The position numbers and the translations under genes are program-made. A DNA stretch of 64,000 nt from Thermoguttaceae bacterium. GTDB taxonomy: Bacteria; Planctomycetota; Planctomycetia; Pirellulales; Thermoguttaceae. This document shows, in pieces, positions 24,107-33,812 of this stretch. Numbering within the stretch: position 1 is the stretch's first letter; each line of letters opens with the position of its first letter. The notes below the pieces were generated by a model. The model had not been told where the DNA came from, did not search any database, and saw only the letters and a list, made by a program, of their open reading frames with translations. The stretch covers positions 1-64,000 of the forward strand of contig JAFSMO010000092.1 of assembly GCA_017447865.1 (NCBI GenBank). The letters are read 5' to 3'.

Positions 24107-25291
24107 TCAAAAGTCGTACCAGAACCCGAAACCGATCTGTTTTTCCCAGCGATCGTAGAACTGGTACTGGTCCGCGTTGCCACTCATGGCGTACAGGCCG
24201 GTGCGCATGGTTTGCTGGTACACGGTCTTCCACTGCCAGCCGACTTCCAGAGCGGTGTACATGTCAAAATCGGTGTCCTGGCTCCAGCGGAAATGAACGG
24301 CCATAAACGGCGAGCCCTGGAAGTTCGGGAGCATCATCGGTGAATACTCGGCCCCGGCTTCGAATTGCCACGGTTTTGCGCCGCCGTCCCGATTGAAGAC
24401 GTAATCGCCGCCGATATAAAAACGCCAGTTCGCGTCAGGCCGGTACGCGATGCCCCACATGATGCAGTCGCGCACATAATTAATACGGTATACCTCACCG
24501 GTTTCTTCGTAGTGCTTGACGATCCACTCGTCCCCCATGTGGGAGCTGATGTGGTAGTAGCCGATTTTGAATTCCCAGTTTCTTTTGCGGAAAGTCAGCG
24601 GCGCACCAAAGCGGTAGTCCGTTCCGTGCAGGTCGCGGTCTCCCTTGAGCACGAGCCGCGCGATCGCCCCGCATTCCATGTCGAACTGAAACCCTTCCGG
24701 GTAGAGCCGGTTGGTCGTTCCGTAGCGCAAAATGTTGATTCGTCCGCCAAGGGTGGGGTCCCAGTACGCGTTGTGGGTCGTGTCCTCATTAATAAAATGA
24801 ATGCCCAGCCTTCCCTCGCGGTTGCTCGCAAAGTGCGCCCGATAAAGCGTCCCGCCGGGGAGCAGTTGCCAGGTCCAAGGCTCGTCAGAAAACGGGAGAG
24901 GCCGTCCCAGACCAGGAATGCACGCGCGAAGAGACGGATCCCAGTAGTGGTACTGCTCCTCTTGCGGCGTGTAAAGCGGGGCTTGAGTGCCGCATCCGTC
25001 GGAACAGGGCACGAAAGAATTATCCAACGACCCGACGTTTGAACCTATGGCGCCAGAACTGTTCGCGGTGACCCAATCGCCTTCCGTTTTTCCATCACTT
25101 CCAACCCACGGGTAGCCCAAATCCGCCGAATCGCGCGTTACCTGGCAGGGGGATGATTGGCCATATTCGGCCATCGAAGAATTATGAGCCGGAATCCCAT
25201 AATCCTGAGCCGACAAAAAATCCGGTCCGAAAACGAGTGCAATCACGCCGGAAACGATGAATATTCCAGTTGAAATCAGGCGGCTGAACAT
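24107..25291 (-). CDS. DUF1207-like outer-membrane protein
   Basis: A 394-residue exported protein with signal peptide (residues 1-29, ending FLSA). The first ~110 residues are Ser/Pro/Cys-rich (CTQAPLYTPQEEQY). The rest shows repeated aromatic-tipped beta strands (RAHFASNREGRLGIHF, WEFKIGYYHISSHMGDEW, WRFYIGGDYVFNRDG) and ends in Phe (FGFWYDF), as outer-membrane barrels do. It matches my memory of the DUF1207 family, found mainly in planctomycetes and related phyla. A conserved histidine-rich stretch (YHISSHMGDEW) may bind something, but no function is known. It stands alone, divergent from the response regulator. Confidence 0.7.
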   Translation of the reverse strand: MFSRLISTGIFIVSGVIALVFGPDFLSAQDYGIPAHNSSMAEYGQSSPCQVTRDSADLGYPWVGSDGKTEGDWVTANSSGAIGSNVGSLDNSFVPCSDGCGTQAPLYTPQEEQYHYWDPSLRACIPGLGRPLPFSDEPWTWQLLPGGTLYRAHFASNREGRLGIHFINEDTTHNAYWDPTLGGRINILRYGTTNRLYPEGFQFDMECGAIARLVLKGDRDLHGTDYRFGAPLTFRKRNWEFKIGYYHISSHMGDEWIVKHYEETGEVYRINYVRDCIMWGIAYRPDANWRFYIGGDYVFNRDGGAKPWQFEAGAEYSPMMLPNFQGSPFMAVHFRWSQDTDFDMYTALEVGWQWKTVYQQTMRTGLYAMSGNADQYQFYDRWEKQIGFGFWYDF

Positions 25292-25530
25292 TTTTTTACC
25301 TCAAAACTGAATACTAGATTATAATACACAAAATTTTATTTCAGGGAAAGAGCAGTTTTTTCAAAAAATATCCTCCCCCCCCCGCCTTTTCTTTTAGTGG
25401 TTTTTGGTTTATAATATAAAATAGAAAGGTGAGACCTCAGGGAAAGCCGGTGGATGTTGATCTATTCTTGATTTTGTATTGAACGTCCCGCGCCCATGAA
25501 CGTACCCACTTAAAGATTAGGAACTAAATT

Positions 25531-25914
25531 ATGAGTGAAGAAGTCAAAACTGCGAAAAGAATTCTGATTATTGACGACGACCAGGAAATTACAGAATCGG
25601 TTCGTTTGACCCTGGAGTCTCGCGGCTACGAGGTTTTCAATGCCGTGGACGGAAATCAGGGCCTGGTCATGACGGAGCAGAAATCGCCTGATTTGATCAT
25701 CCTCGACATGATGATGCCGAAGCGCAGTGGTTTTCTGGTCCTCGAAAAGCTGCGTCGTTCCATGCCGGTTCCGATTCGTGTCATCATGATCACGGCCAAC
25801 GAGGGAAACCGCCACAAAGCCTACGCCGAAACGCTCGGCGTGGACGATTACATCCGCAAGCCTTTCCCGATGGACCGGCTTCTGGAAAGCGTAAAAAGGC
25901 TGATCGGGGAATAG
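25531..25914 (+). CDS. Stand-alone response regulator receiver protein
   Basis: A 127-residue single receiver domain. The acidic pocket is IDDDQE (Asp15-17), the phospho-acceptor Asp59 is in LIILDMMMP, Thr is in MITANEG and Lys is in IRKPF. All catalytic positions are intact. There is no output domain, so it acts by protein contact (CheY/Spo0F-like). AGGAA lies ahead of the ATG, and a TATAAT occurs at 25410-25415. No histidine kinase is nearby. It precedes a BatA/VWA membrane protein on the same strand, with only a 60-nt gap, so the two could be co-transcribed. Confidence 0.9.
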   Translation: MSEEVKTAKRILIIDDDQEITESVRLTLESRGYEVFNAVDGNQGLVMTEQKSPDLIILDMMMPKRSGFLVLEKLRRSMPVPIRVIMITANEGNRHKAYAETLGVDDYIRKPFPMDRLLESVKRLIGE

Positions 25915-25977
25915 TCGGCGCCGTTCCCCGGGCGGTTCTGTTTGCCGCGGCGTAACTCCTTTCACGAAAATTTTCCT

Positions 25978-28290
25978 TTGTTTTACTTCCTCCACCCACT
26001 TTTCCTGACTGCGCTGGTTTGCGTCGCGGCTCCGGTCCTGCTTCATTTCCTTATGAGGCCGAAGCCGAAAAAACTGACGTTTCCAGCTTTTCGCTTCTTG
26101 CAGTCGCACGAAAAAAGCCAACGGCGGTCATTGCGTCTGAAGCACTGGCTGCTTCTGCTGGCGCGGATGCTCATCATCGTTTTGGCCGTTCTGCTTTTCG
26201 CCCAGCCGGGGTTCATCTCCAGGAGCAAGACCCCAACGCCGCAAAAATCCGGATCGGGCCAGGCGGTCTATTCCAGCGCGCCGACTGCCGCGGTTTTTCT
26301 CTTTGATTCGTCGGTCCGGATGGATTACGTCTTCCAGAATCGGACCCGTCTGAAAGCCGCGCAGGACCAGGCCGCGCAGATCTTGGCCGCCCTCCCGCCG
26401 CAAAGCGTGGCTTCGGTGGTCTCGACGCACCTCGCGCCGCTTGCGTTTTCGCCGGACCGGGGCGAAATTCTGCGCCAGATCGAGCAGTTGGAGACCAGCG
26501 CCTCCGCGCGTTCCATTCCGGAGGTTCTTCCCGAGGCGGCGGCTTTGCTCGAAACGTCCGAGCTGGAACAAAAAGAAATCTTCATCTTTACGGACCTGAC
26601 CGCCCGAAGCTGGGAAATCGGCGGGGCGGCCCGGCGGCAGGCGCTTCATGAAGCCCTGAAGAAAGTCCCGAACGCGCGGATCTCGGTCGTAAACGTCGGC
26701 GTGGAGAATCCCGTGAACTGCCGGCTGGAGGTCCCGACGGAAAAATCTTTCCAGACGGTCGCCGGCGGCGCGACGGAAATTCACGCGACGCTCTGGGTTT
26801 CGGACGCTCAGCCGCACCGCTTGGGAATTTTCCTGATGGATGAATCGGGCAAACTCCAGCTTCGCGGCGAAACGAGCGCTTCGGCGTCCTCGCCGGTGGA
26901 GCCGGGAAAAGAAACCGCCGTCCCGTTCACATTCTCGCTCGGCGCGCTGAAAAATGGCTCGAACCAGGGCTTTCTGGTTTTGCTGGACGGTGACGCGCTG
27001 GCAGCGGACAATTCGCGAGCGTTTACCATTCAGAAGGACCCGCCGACGCCGGTTTTGCTCATCGCGAACGAACCCGCCGAGAAAAACGCGTTTCTGGTGC
27101 GGCAGGCGCTCGCCCCGATGCAGTTCACGCTGGAAAACCGGGCGAAATTCGAGTGCTCGGTCCTTTCGTTCCCCCAGTTTTTACGCTGGCTCGGAGGTGG
27201 AACCGGCGCGGGCGCAGGAGCCGCCGGCTCAAGTGCAAATCTTCGGAATCTGGAACGCTTCCACGCGATTTTACTGCTGGACCCGCCGGGGTTTGGCGCG
27301 TCGGAGTGGAACCGCTTGGCGCAGTACGTCCATTCCGGCGGCGGGCTGGCGCTTTTTCTCGGCCCATCGCTTAAAAATCCCGCGGACTTTCAGCTCGCCG
27401 AGGCGCGACAGATCCTCCCGGCCGTTCCGGGATTTCAGGCCCGATTCCAGGAGGGGACGTTTCCAAGGCCGCAGACTGGGGCAGCGCATCCAATTCTGAA
27501 AACCTTCCAGACGCTCGGCACGCCGATCCCGTGGGAGGACTCGCAGGTTTTTCGTGCGTGGACGCTCACCGATTCGGCGCCGGGGGCGCAGGAACTCTTC
27601 ACGTGGTCGAACGGCTCGCCCGCCCTGCTCGCCCAGACCCGCGGCGCGGGGCGCGTGGTCCTGCTCGGCACGCCAGTCAATTCCGTCGGCGGCGACTCGC
27701 GGGAAATCTGGAATCTGCTCGCTCAGGGGGATTCGTGGGTTTTTCTCGTGACGATGAATGAGATCGCGCGGTTCCTCACGGCCGTGGAAAACGCGCCGGG
27801 CTGCATCACGACGCACGAGCCGCTCACGTTTCCACTTCGCGGGACGCAGGAAGAAAGATTTACGCTGAACCGCTCCGTTTTTCCTCTGCCGGACGGCGCG
27901 CAAAATTCGTCAGAAAAGAAATTCAACTCAGAGCAGACTCTGAAACCCCAGGAAGTTTCCGTCCTGGTGCCGGATCTGGAACGCCGCCAGCTCGATCTTC
28001 CGGGGCTGGAACGGGCGGGAAATTACACGATTTCCGGCGAAAAAGGAGAGTTTGAGCGAGGGTTCAGCGTGAATGTTCCGCTCGCCGAAACGGACCTGAC
28101 CCGCACCACGCCCGAGGCCGTGAAGCAGATTTTCGACCCGTTTGGCGTGACGTTTCTCGAAACGGCTTCCCAGATGGAACGGACGCGCTCGGGCGCCCAG
28201 TCCAGCCGCGAGCTTTTCAGCTGGATCGGGCTGATGCTCCTCGTGCTCCTTGGAGTGGAAAACTGGCTGAGCAATCGGTTTTACGCGTGA
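25978..28290 (+). CDS. BatA N-terminal / von Willebrand-type membrane protein
   Basis: About 770 residues. TTG 25978 gives FYFLHPLFLTALVCVAAPVL, the usual start of the BatA N-terminal double-membrane domain, so it is preferred over TTG 25942 (782 residues). Neither has a clear ribosome-binding site. Two N-terminal membrane helices flank a basic loop (RPKPKKLTFPAFRFL). Then come a VWA-like region (VFLFDSSVRMDY), a long periplasmic or cytoplasmic middle and a last membrane helix near residue 750 (SWIGLMLLVLLGVENWL). The VWA metal-site motif (DxSxS) is degenerate (DSSVRMD). In planctomycetes such proteins often sit with MoxR and DUF58 genes, which are absent here. Confidence 0.75.
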   Translation: MFYFLHPLFLTALVCVAAPVLLHFLMRPKPKKLTFPAFRFLQSHEKSQRRSLRLKHWLLLLARMLIIVLAVLLFAQPGFISRSKTPTPQKSGSGQAVYSSAPTAAVFLFDSSVRMDYVFQNRTRLKAAQDQAAQILAALPPQSVASVVSTHLAPLAFSPDRGEILRQIEQLETSASARSIPEVLPEAAALLETSELEQKEIFIFTDLTARSWEIGGAARRQALHEALKKVPNARISVVNVGVENPVNCRLEVPTEKSFQTVAGGATEIHATLWVSDAQPHRLGIFLMDESGKLQLRGETSASASSPVEPGKETAVPFTFSLGALKNGSNQGFLVLLDGDALAADNSRAFTIQKDPPTPVLLIANEPAEKNAFLVRQALAPMQFTLENRAKFECSVLSFPQFLRWLGGGTGAGAGAAGSSANLRNLERFHAILLLDPPGFGASEWNRLAQYVHSGGGLALFLGPSLKNPADFQLAEARQILPAVPGFQARFQEGTFPRPQTGAAHPILKTFQTLGTPIPWEDSQVFRAWTLTDSAPGAQELFTWSNGSPALLAQTRGAGRVVLLGTPVNSVGGDSREIWNLLAQGDSWVFLVTMNEIARFLTAVENAPGCITTHEPLTFPLRGTQEERFTLNRSVFPLPDGAQNSSEKKFNSEQTLKPQEVSVLVPDLERRQLDLPGLERAGNYTISGEKGEFERGFSVNVPLAETDLTRTTPEAVKQIFDPFGVTFLETASQMERTRSGAQSSRELFSWIGLMLLVLLGVENWLSNRFYA

Positions 28291-28294
28291 AATT

Positions 28295-29803
28295 CTAATC
28301 GTCCGCCGGGGAACTCTCGTCCTTGATCACGAATCGGGCGTACAGCCGGGCGACCTCCTTCGCGAGTCCCGCCTCTTTCACGGAATTCACGACTTCGTTG
28401 AAGTCTTTGTACGCGGCCGGCGCCTCGTCGAGCGGGTACTGGCGGCAGTTCGTCAGGACGTCGGCCTGGTCAAACTCCCCGTTCACGGATTTCTGGTCCA
28501 GCGTCTTTTTCGCAACGTTTCGGCCCAAAACCCGACCCGCGCCGTGATTGATGCTGAAGGCGTTCTTTTCCGCTCCCTCGAGCGCCGTCATGACGCACGA
28601 CCCGCCGAGCGGATTCCCCGGGAGCAAAATCGGGTGGCCCGTCTCGAAGAACGGGGTCCCTTTGAGGACGAAATGCCCCGCCGGGTACGCCCGCGTCGCC
28701 CCTTTTCGATGGACGTAAACCGGCGAATTCTGCGGCCCGATCGGCTCCTTCCGGATGAAATTGTGGCTGATGTAGTACACGAGCGAGCCGTTCACGCCCG
28801 GCAAAACCTCCTGAAACGCTTCGAGGATCAGGCGGTTGATCAGCAAATGGTTCACCGTCGCGAAGTTCCCGGCCAATGCCATGTCGCAGAGGTAATCGTT
28901 CGCCTCCTGCGTGCCGGCCGGGGCGTACACCAACTCCCGGTCCTCTCCCGGGAACGGAATACTCCAAAGGTCGAATTTCTCCTGAAGGACCCGGAACTGG
29001 TTCGTCCCGAGAATATTTCCAAACCCGCGCGAGCCGCAGTGGGAAAGGACCACCGCGCAGCCGGGTTTCAGGCCGAAAACTTCCGCAATGGCCGCGGTTT
29101 CTGGGGAATCGTCCGCGAGCTGAACGTCCTCGCACTCGCAGAAGTGGTTTCCGCCGCCGTACGTCCCGAGCTGGTGCAAACGCGCGGAGTAGTATTTCTG
29201 AAACGCCTTGAGCGTGGCTTTGAGGACTTCGAGCCGTTCCTGAAGCGTGCTTTCCAGACCGAGCGTGCCGTCCGGGGCCGTGTGCTGGAAATCCTCGCAG
29301 CGCAGCCGCCACGATTCCGGGATCCCAAAGCGGCGGCAGACTTCCTCCGACGCGCCTTCCAAAACCGCGAGTTCCGCGTCTTCATCGGAAAATTTCGGCG
29401 CGTTTTTGAGTTGGGAGGATTTCTTCTGACCCGTCGCGATTCGGGACTCGATCGCGTTGATGATCGCACGCCGCAGCGGTTTTTCCGCGAGCGCTTCCGT
29501 CGGGACGTCCAGCTGGAGCAGGCTCATGGAGCACTTAATATCGACGCCGACCGGGCCGGGGTAAATGTGGTCGGGCGAAAGCATCACGCAGCCGATCGGC
29601 GCGCCGTAGCCGGGATGCGCGTCGGGGTTCAGCATCACGCCGGTCACTCCCGGAGCGTGCCGTGCATTGAGCGCCTGCTGAAGCGTCGTTTCCTCAAACG
29701 TTTGACGAATCGCCTCGTTTCCAATGATTTTCACCGGGGAACAATTTCCCGCCGGAAGGATTCCAGACGCGGGACCAGTCGAAATAATGTCCTCAAAATT
29801 CAT
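28295..29803 (-). CDS. rtcB: RNA-splicing ligase RtcB
   Basis: A 502-residue RtcB/tRNA-splicing ligase. Metal-site motifs are clear: NPDAHPGYGAPIG, GVDIKC, GGNHFCEC, VVLSHCGSRGFGN and the guanylation-site motif INHGAGRVLGR. RtcB joins 2',3'-cyclic phosphate and 5'-OH RNA ends using GTP and Mn. It overlaps nothing and is convergent with the BatA-type gene, with only 4 bp between the stops. No archease gene is nearby. The start has only an AGAGAAAGAGAG ribosome-binding site. Confidence 0.92.
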   Translation of the reverse strand: MNFEDIISTGPASGILPAGNCSPVKIIGNEAIRQTFEETTLQQALNARHAPGVTGVMLNPDAHPGYGAPIGCVMLSPDHIYPGPVGVDIKCSMSLLQLDVPTEALAEKPLRRAIINAIESRIATGQKKSSQLKNAPKFSDEDAELAVLEGASEEVCRRFGIPESWRLRCEDFQHTAPDGTLGLESTLQERLEVLKATLKAFQKYYSARLHQLGTYGGGNHFCECEDVQLADDSPETAAIAEVFGLKPGCAVVLSHCGSRGFGNILGTNQFRVLQEKFDLWSIPFPGEDRELVYAPAGTQEANDYLCDMALAGNFATVNHLLINRLILEAFQEVLPGVNGSLVYYISHNFIRKEPIGPQNSPVYVHRKGATRAYPAGHFVLKGTPFFETGHPILLPGNPLGGSCVMTALEGAEKNAFSINHGAGRVLGRNVAKKTLDQKSVNGEFDQADVLTNCRQYPLDEAPAAYKDFNEVVNSVKEAGLAKEVARLYARFVIKDESSPADD

Positions 29804-29892
29804 TTTTTCACTCTCTTTCTCTAGTAACTCTTCAAAGAATTTCTGATTTCAAGAAAATCCGGATGAAGAAACCAACACAAAAAAATAGAAAG

Positions 29893-29971
29893 GAAGCCGG
29901 GAGAGAAAACGACGTTTCAAAAAGCAATCGTTGATTCAATCCTCAAAAAGTTTTCTCCTCCCCGGCTTTTT
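29893..29971 (-). terminator. Terminator of the SGNH hydrolase gene
   Basis: AAGCCGGG...GAGAAAAC (29894-29910) pairs with GTTTTCTCCTCCCCGGCTT (29950-29968) with a small bulge. A- and T-runs flank it. It lies between the two minus-strand genes. Confidence 0.75.
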
Positions 29972-29992
29972 ATACTTTACGACTCAAAGACT

Positions 29993-31165
29993 TCAAAGGT
30001 TCAAAATTTCACGCAAAACTTTTTCGTATGCGTTCGCCTGAACGAAAAATCCGTAGTCGGTCGCGTGGCAATTATCGACGGTCCCTTCGCCGTCTTCGGG
30101 CATTTGCGAGTCGGCGTCCAAATACCAGAGATTTTTCACTCCTTCTTCCTGGAGCTTCTGGTACTCTTCCCAGTTCGCCTGGCCTCTGGCGTCCCTCTGG
30201 CCTTCATGACCGGCCCAGGCGTACGGAAACGGCGGCTTGTAGCCTTCCACGCACAAAATCGGCGTTTCGGGATGGGCCTCACGCAGACGATGAACGAACG
30301 GAACCAGCCGCTCGTGGATCAGGTCCGGGCTCATGTTCCAGTTGCAGTCCAGGCAGTAAACCGACGGATCCAGCTCGGCAAACGCTTCCGCCATCACCGG
30401 CTCCATTTTGCCGGAACCCGAGAAACCGAAATTCCAGTGCTCCAGATCGAGCCGGCGTCCGACGATGGCCGGGGCGCAGGTCGAGCAGCGGGACGAGCAG
30501 CCGCCCTGCATGATCGAGGTCCCGTAGTACAGGATCGGCTTGAGTTTCCGCGCCGGCGCCGCCTCGAAAACCTTCCCCTTCGGAACGGCCAGCCGCAGCG
30601 TGTTCACGCCGTTATAGGTCGGGAAATAGAGCATGAACTCGCGCTTCCCGTCATTTTCGGGCTTTCCGACCGGCGTGTTCAGCGTGATGGCGTGGGCCTC
30701 GTCGATGGTCTTGCCTTTCTGGATCATCTGGCAGAATTTCATCTTCCCGGCATCGTCACGGCCATAGAGGTCGAAACCGCTCTTTCCCGTCGCCGGCATG
30801 TGGTACATCGCGAGATTCCCGTCGCGCAGGTCGTACGACATTTTCACGGGGCCGTTCGTCACGAAACGAAGGCAAAGTCCCGAAGAGTGGGTCGAAAGAC
30901 CCCGGACCGGGATCTTTTCCATCCAGCGTTTTGGGAAACGATCGAACGGCGCGTCACGCAGTTCATCTTCCCAGGCGCGGCCTTCGATCGGCAGCGTGGC
31001 GGCGTCGTACCAGACCCAGCCGTCTTTTTCCTCGACGGGGTCGAAACTGATTTTTGGCCCGGCTTCCGGCGCGGCCACATCAGCGAAAACACGAGACGAA
31101 ACGCCTCCCAGAGCGGAAACCGCCGCGGCACTTGCGGCCATGCGGAGAAAATCACGACGAAGCAT
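29993..31165 (-). CDS. Tat-exported SGNH/GDSL hydrolase
   Basis: 390 residues from ATG 31165, which is backed by AAGGAG 7 nt upstream. The twin-arginine signal is MLRRDFLRMAASAAAVSALG. The SGNH blocks are GTSIMQGG (nucleophile Ser), a Gly block (NFGFSGSGKM), Asn in DCNWNMSPD and the Asp/His pair in DNCHATDYG near the C-terminus. A beta-rich segment of about 150 residues precedes the hydrolase core. Probably an esterase acting on acetylated glycans outside the cytoplasm. Cys-rich CSSRCSTCAPA in the core is unusual and may form disulfides. Confidence 0.85.
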   Translation of the reverse strand: MLRRDFLRMAASAAAVSALGGVSSRVFADVAAPEAGPKISFDPVEEKDGWVWYDAATLPIEGRAWEDELRDAPFDRFPKRWMEKIPVRGLSTHSSGLCLRFVTNGPVKMSYDLRDGNLAMYHMPATGKSGFDLYGRDDAGKMKFCQMIQKGKTIDEAHAITLNTPVGKPENDGKREFMLYFPTYNGVNTLRLAVPKGKVFEAAPARKLKPILYYGTSIMQGGCSSRCSTCAPAIVGRRLDLEHWNFGFSGSGKMEPVMAEAFAELDPSVYCLDCNWNMSPDLIHERLVPFVHRLREAHPETPILCVEGYKPPFPYAWAGHEGQRDARGQANWEEYQKLQEEGVKNLWYLDADSQMPEDGEGTVDNCHATDYGFFVQANAYEKVLREILNL

Positions 31166-31246
31166 TCTGAAACTCCTTTTTGTTAGGGGGGAAAATAAAA
31201 ACAAGGAAATGAGGTTAAACTCGAGAATCACCAATTCAACATTGGA

Positions 31247-32191
31247 TCAATTCATTCCAATTTTCAGGAATTTTTTGACTATTTTGTGCTCTAAAATCAG
31301 TGTACGCCAGAAATATCGCCAATGGGGAATTCTGCCGCATACATAATATGGCATTAAAAATTTGGTAAAGGAATGAAAGTGCAGCATCTGCACCACCATC
31401 GGTTTTCCGTCTTCTGTAAAAACAAACGGTCGGCCTTCCAGAAAACGCACCTTTTTAATTCTTTGTTTACGCCGAACTCCGAATTCAGCCTGAAAAGAAT
31501 TGGGATACGTAATACGATCGTCGAAAAAAAGCCCGTCTTTTCGGCATTCTTCCAGAAAAAACGCTTTGTCGCCAACACATTCATAAAAGTCCCCCAGGAA
31601 CGACATGTCAGAAATCCAAAACGATTTTTTCCTTTTTTTGTTTTTAGAAAAGTTCTTGCTTTTCAGCCGTTCAAATTCCGCATCATCCTGATAAATTTTC
31701 AGCACGTACTCGCAAAACTCATCAAGAAACTCCATCCGGTTCAGCAGGAAAAAATGCCCCATATTGCGGGTTTCGTCCCAGTGCATTAACGTCACGTCGT
31801 ACCCTTCAAAACGTGAAGCCAGTTCCGTAACATCGCAAAAAAGCAGGACGTCCGAATCAATATGGAGAAACCGTTTGATTCCAAATCGCTTGACGAACTC
31901 CCTCATCACGAACCAACGCTGAAACGAAAGCGTCTCAAATCGAAAGGAAAGGGCACTGCAGTGCTTGTAAACTTTCAGAAACGATTCAAAGCCCGAAAAG
32001 GCCTCCGCCTCGTAATGTTCCAGCCCCTGCAAATCCTTCTCCTGCGCGAGATACGCATTGCTGGCATCACCCAGAAGAATCAGACGCGACCGGGGATTGG
32101 TCTTTCGCGCCTGAACGAGGCAGGTTTTCAAATACGATGAATTTCCTTTGTGAAAAACGATAATTGGAACGGCGTCTAACGTTTCATTCAT
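31247..32191 (-). CDS. Putative glycosyltransferase (GT8-like)
   Basis: A 314-residue soluble protein. 'PIIVFHKGNSSYLKTCLVQA' near the start and a DxD sugar-nucleotide motif in HIDSDVLLF (about residues 112-120) suggest a GT-A fold glycosyltransferase with a retaining, GT8-like outline. The second half is basic and Phe-rich, with no membrane segment. AAGGGG lies 7 nt ahead of the ATG. It is next to a GT2-type gene on the same strand (10-nt gap), and both are noticeably more AT-rich than their neighbours. Likely a surface-polysaccharide step. Confidence 0.65.
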   Translation of the reverse strand: MNETLDAVPIIVFHKGNSSYLKTCLVQARKTNPRSRLILLGDASNAYLAQEKDLQGLEHYEAEAFSGFESFLKVYKHCSALSFRFETLSFQRWFVMREFVKRFGIKRFLHIDSDVLLFCDVTELASRFEGYDVTLMHWDETRNMGHFFLLNRMEFLDEFCEYVLKIYQDDAEFERLKSKNFSKNKKRKKSFWISDMSFLGDFYECVGDKAFFLEECRKDGLFFDDRITYPNSFQAEFGVRRKQRIKKVRFLEGRPFVFTEDGKPMVVQMLHFHSFTKFLMPYYVCGRIPHWRYFWRTLILEHKIVKKFLKIGMN

Positions 32192-32201
32192 AAAAATCCC
32201 C

Positions 32202-33008
32202 TTAATTTACATACTGATCCAGACCTTTTTCAGCCCAGATCCTTTGTTCTGCAGCACATTTCATAAATTGCCGCATATTTCCAGGAGCGTCTTTAGAACG
32301 AGGCACGTGATAAAGGTGATACAAATTGGCGGAAAAACGAATACATTTCAACGCAACTCCGGCATGTCGCAAGCGCAGGGAGAAATCACGATCCTCAAGT
32401 CCCCAGACCGTAAACTCTTCATCAAAACCATTCACCCGAATGGCGTCCGACTTCCAGAATGCCATATTGCAGCCCAGGATGTGAGGACGAAACCGAAAAT
32501 CCGAAATTTTAACCACGGTCCGATTACAGAGCCAACGGTTCCGCAGCGAGTAAAAATGGTAACCCAATTTGATTTTAGGAGACCAAAACCAGGAAATCGA
32601 AAACTCCGAATTATTTTGAACCCACGCGGAGTATTTCGGCTTCAGTTTTACGCGTTTCCCAAAGACACAACAGGAGGATTCCGCATAAAAAATGTGGTCC
32701 TCCACAAAATGCGGGCCTAAAATCAGATCTCCGTCCACGCAAATGATGTAGTCTGAATGAGCGGCGGCGATTCCCCGATTTCGGATTTTGGCGAGTTGAA
32801 AACCTTCATCAGGCTGCCAGACGTGCAGGATCGGGACCGGCGAAATGCTCTTCAGAGCCTCAACCACCTGGCGGGTTTCGTCACCGGAACCGTCATCGGC
32901 GATTACGATCTCCAGAGGAAGCTCCGTTTGGCGAAAAACGCTTTCCACGCAAAGCTTCAAGGCTTTCGGCCAGTTATAAGTCGTAATGAGAAGTGTTGGT
33001 TTCATCAT
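32202..33008 (-). CDS. GT2-family glycosyltransferase
   Basis: 268 residues from ATG 33008 (MMKPTLLITTYNWP); an upstream start at 33197 would add an unlikely 63-residue tail. It is a GT-A glycosyltransferase with VIADDGSGDET (residues about 33-43), DxD CVDGDLILG and a C-terminal 'FWKSDAIRVNGFDEEFTVWGLEDRDFSLRL', the pattern of GT2 enzymes with a galactosyltransferase C-terminal domain (chondroitin-polymerase-like). The ribosome-binding site is weak. It forms a pair with the GT8-like gene downstream. Cell-envelope polysaccharide synthesis is the likely role. Confidence 0.85.
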   Translation of the reverse strand: MMKPTLLITTYNWPKALKLCVESVFRQTELPLEIVIADDGSGDETRQVVEALKSISPVPILHVWQPDEGFQLAKIRNRGIAAAHSDYIICVDGDLILGPHFVEDHIFYAESSCCVFGKRVKLKPKYSAWVQNNSEFSISWFWSPKIKLGYHFYSLRNRWLCNRTVVKISDFRFRPHILGCNMAFWKSDAIRVNGFDEEFTVWGLEDRDFSLRLRHAGVALKCIRFSANLYHLYHVPRSKDAPGNMRQFMKCAAEQRIWAEKGLDQYVN

Positions 33009-33171
33009 TCGAAGACGATCGCCATTTCCCAGGCCAGAAAAATCCTCACGGGTACACTTTCCATCGTTTCGCCAATGGACCGCACGTAATTTTATTCCGT
33101 CAGAACGGAAATTTTCATAAAAAATTTCAGCACAGAGAGGATTTCCCCCTCTGTACGTTTTCAGGTCAAAA

Positions 33172-33762
33172 TTAAAGTTCCGACGGAGCTTTCGCACCGG
33201 TCTCGAACGCCGTGATGTTCAGGTCGATGAATTTCGGCTTGACGCACTCGCGGATCGCCTGTTCCCAGATCTCGAACGAAATGTCCGTTAGCCGGGTCGA
33301 AAGCGCGCCGAGAAGCACCACGTTCGCGCACTTCGGATTTCCAAGCTCGAGCGCAATGCGGTTGGCGTCGAGGTAGATCAACTGCTTGAACGTCTGCTTC
33401 AGGATCTCCTTCGCGTTTTCGGGATAGACCGCGCCGCCCGAGGAGACCGTGGTCGGGATCACGACCTGCGAATTCACGACGGCCAACCCGTCCGGGGCGA
33501 GAAACTCGGCGTAACGCAACGCCTCGATCCGTTCGAGCGACATTAAAACGGTCGCCTCCCCGCGCGAAACGAGCGGACTGTAAACGCGCTCGCCGTAGCG
33601 GATCTGACCGATGACGGACCCGCCGCGCTGGGCCATTCCGTGGACTTCGTTGGTTTTCACATCAAATCCGGCAAATCCTGCGGCCTTCGCGAGAATTTCG
33701 CTCGCAAGCAGAATGCCCTGCCCGCCGACGCCGGCGAGAACGATACTGGTGGTCTTATTCAT
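33172..33762 (-). CDS. iorB: Indolepyruvate ferredoxin oxidoreductase, beta subunit
   Basis: A 196-residue gamma-type subunit of the 2-oxoacid:ferredoxin oxidoreductases. The opening 'SIVLAGVGGQGILLASEILA' and the block NEVHGMAQRGGSVIGQIRYG are the family hallmarks. With IorA it oxidatively decarboxylates aryl pyruvates, from aromatic amino-acid breakdown, to aryl-acetyl-CoA using ferredoxin, or runs in reverse. It follows iorA on the same strand with a 50-nt gap, so they form an operon. A weak GAAAG ribosome-binding site is present. Confidence 0.93.
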   Translation of the reverse strand: MNKTTSIVLAGVGGQGILLASEILAKAAGFAGFDVKTNEVHGMAQRGGSVIGQIRYGERVYSPLVSRGEATVLMSLERIEALRYAEFLAPDGLAVVNSQVVIPTTVSSGGAVYPENAKEILKQTFKQLIYLDANRIALELGNPKCANVVLLGALSTRLTDISFEIWEQAIRECVKPKFIDLNITAFETGAKAPSEL

Positions 33763-33812
33763 GATCTTTCAATTTCGTAAAGTGTTTTGGAAAGAATGAA
33801 TTATCATTCATT

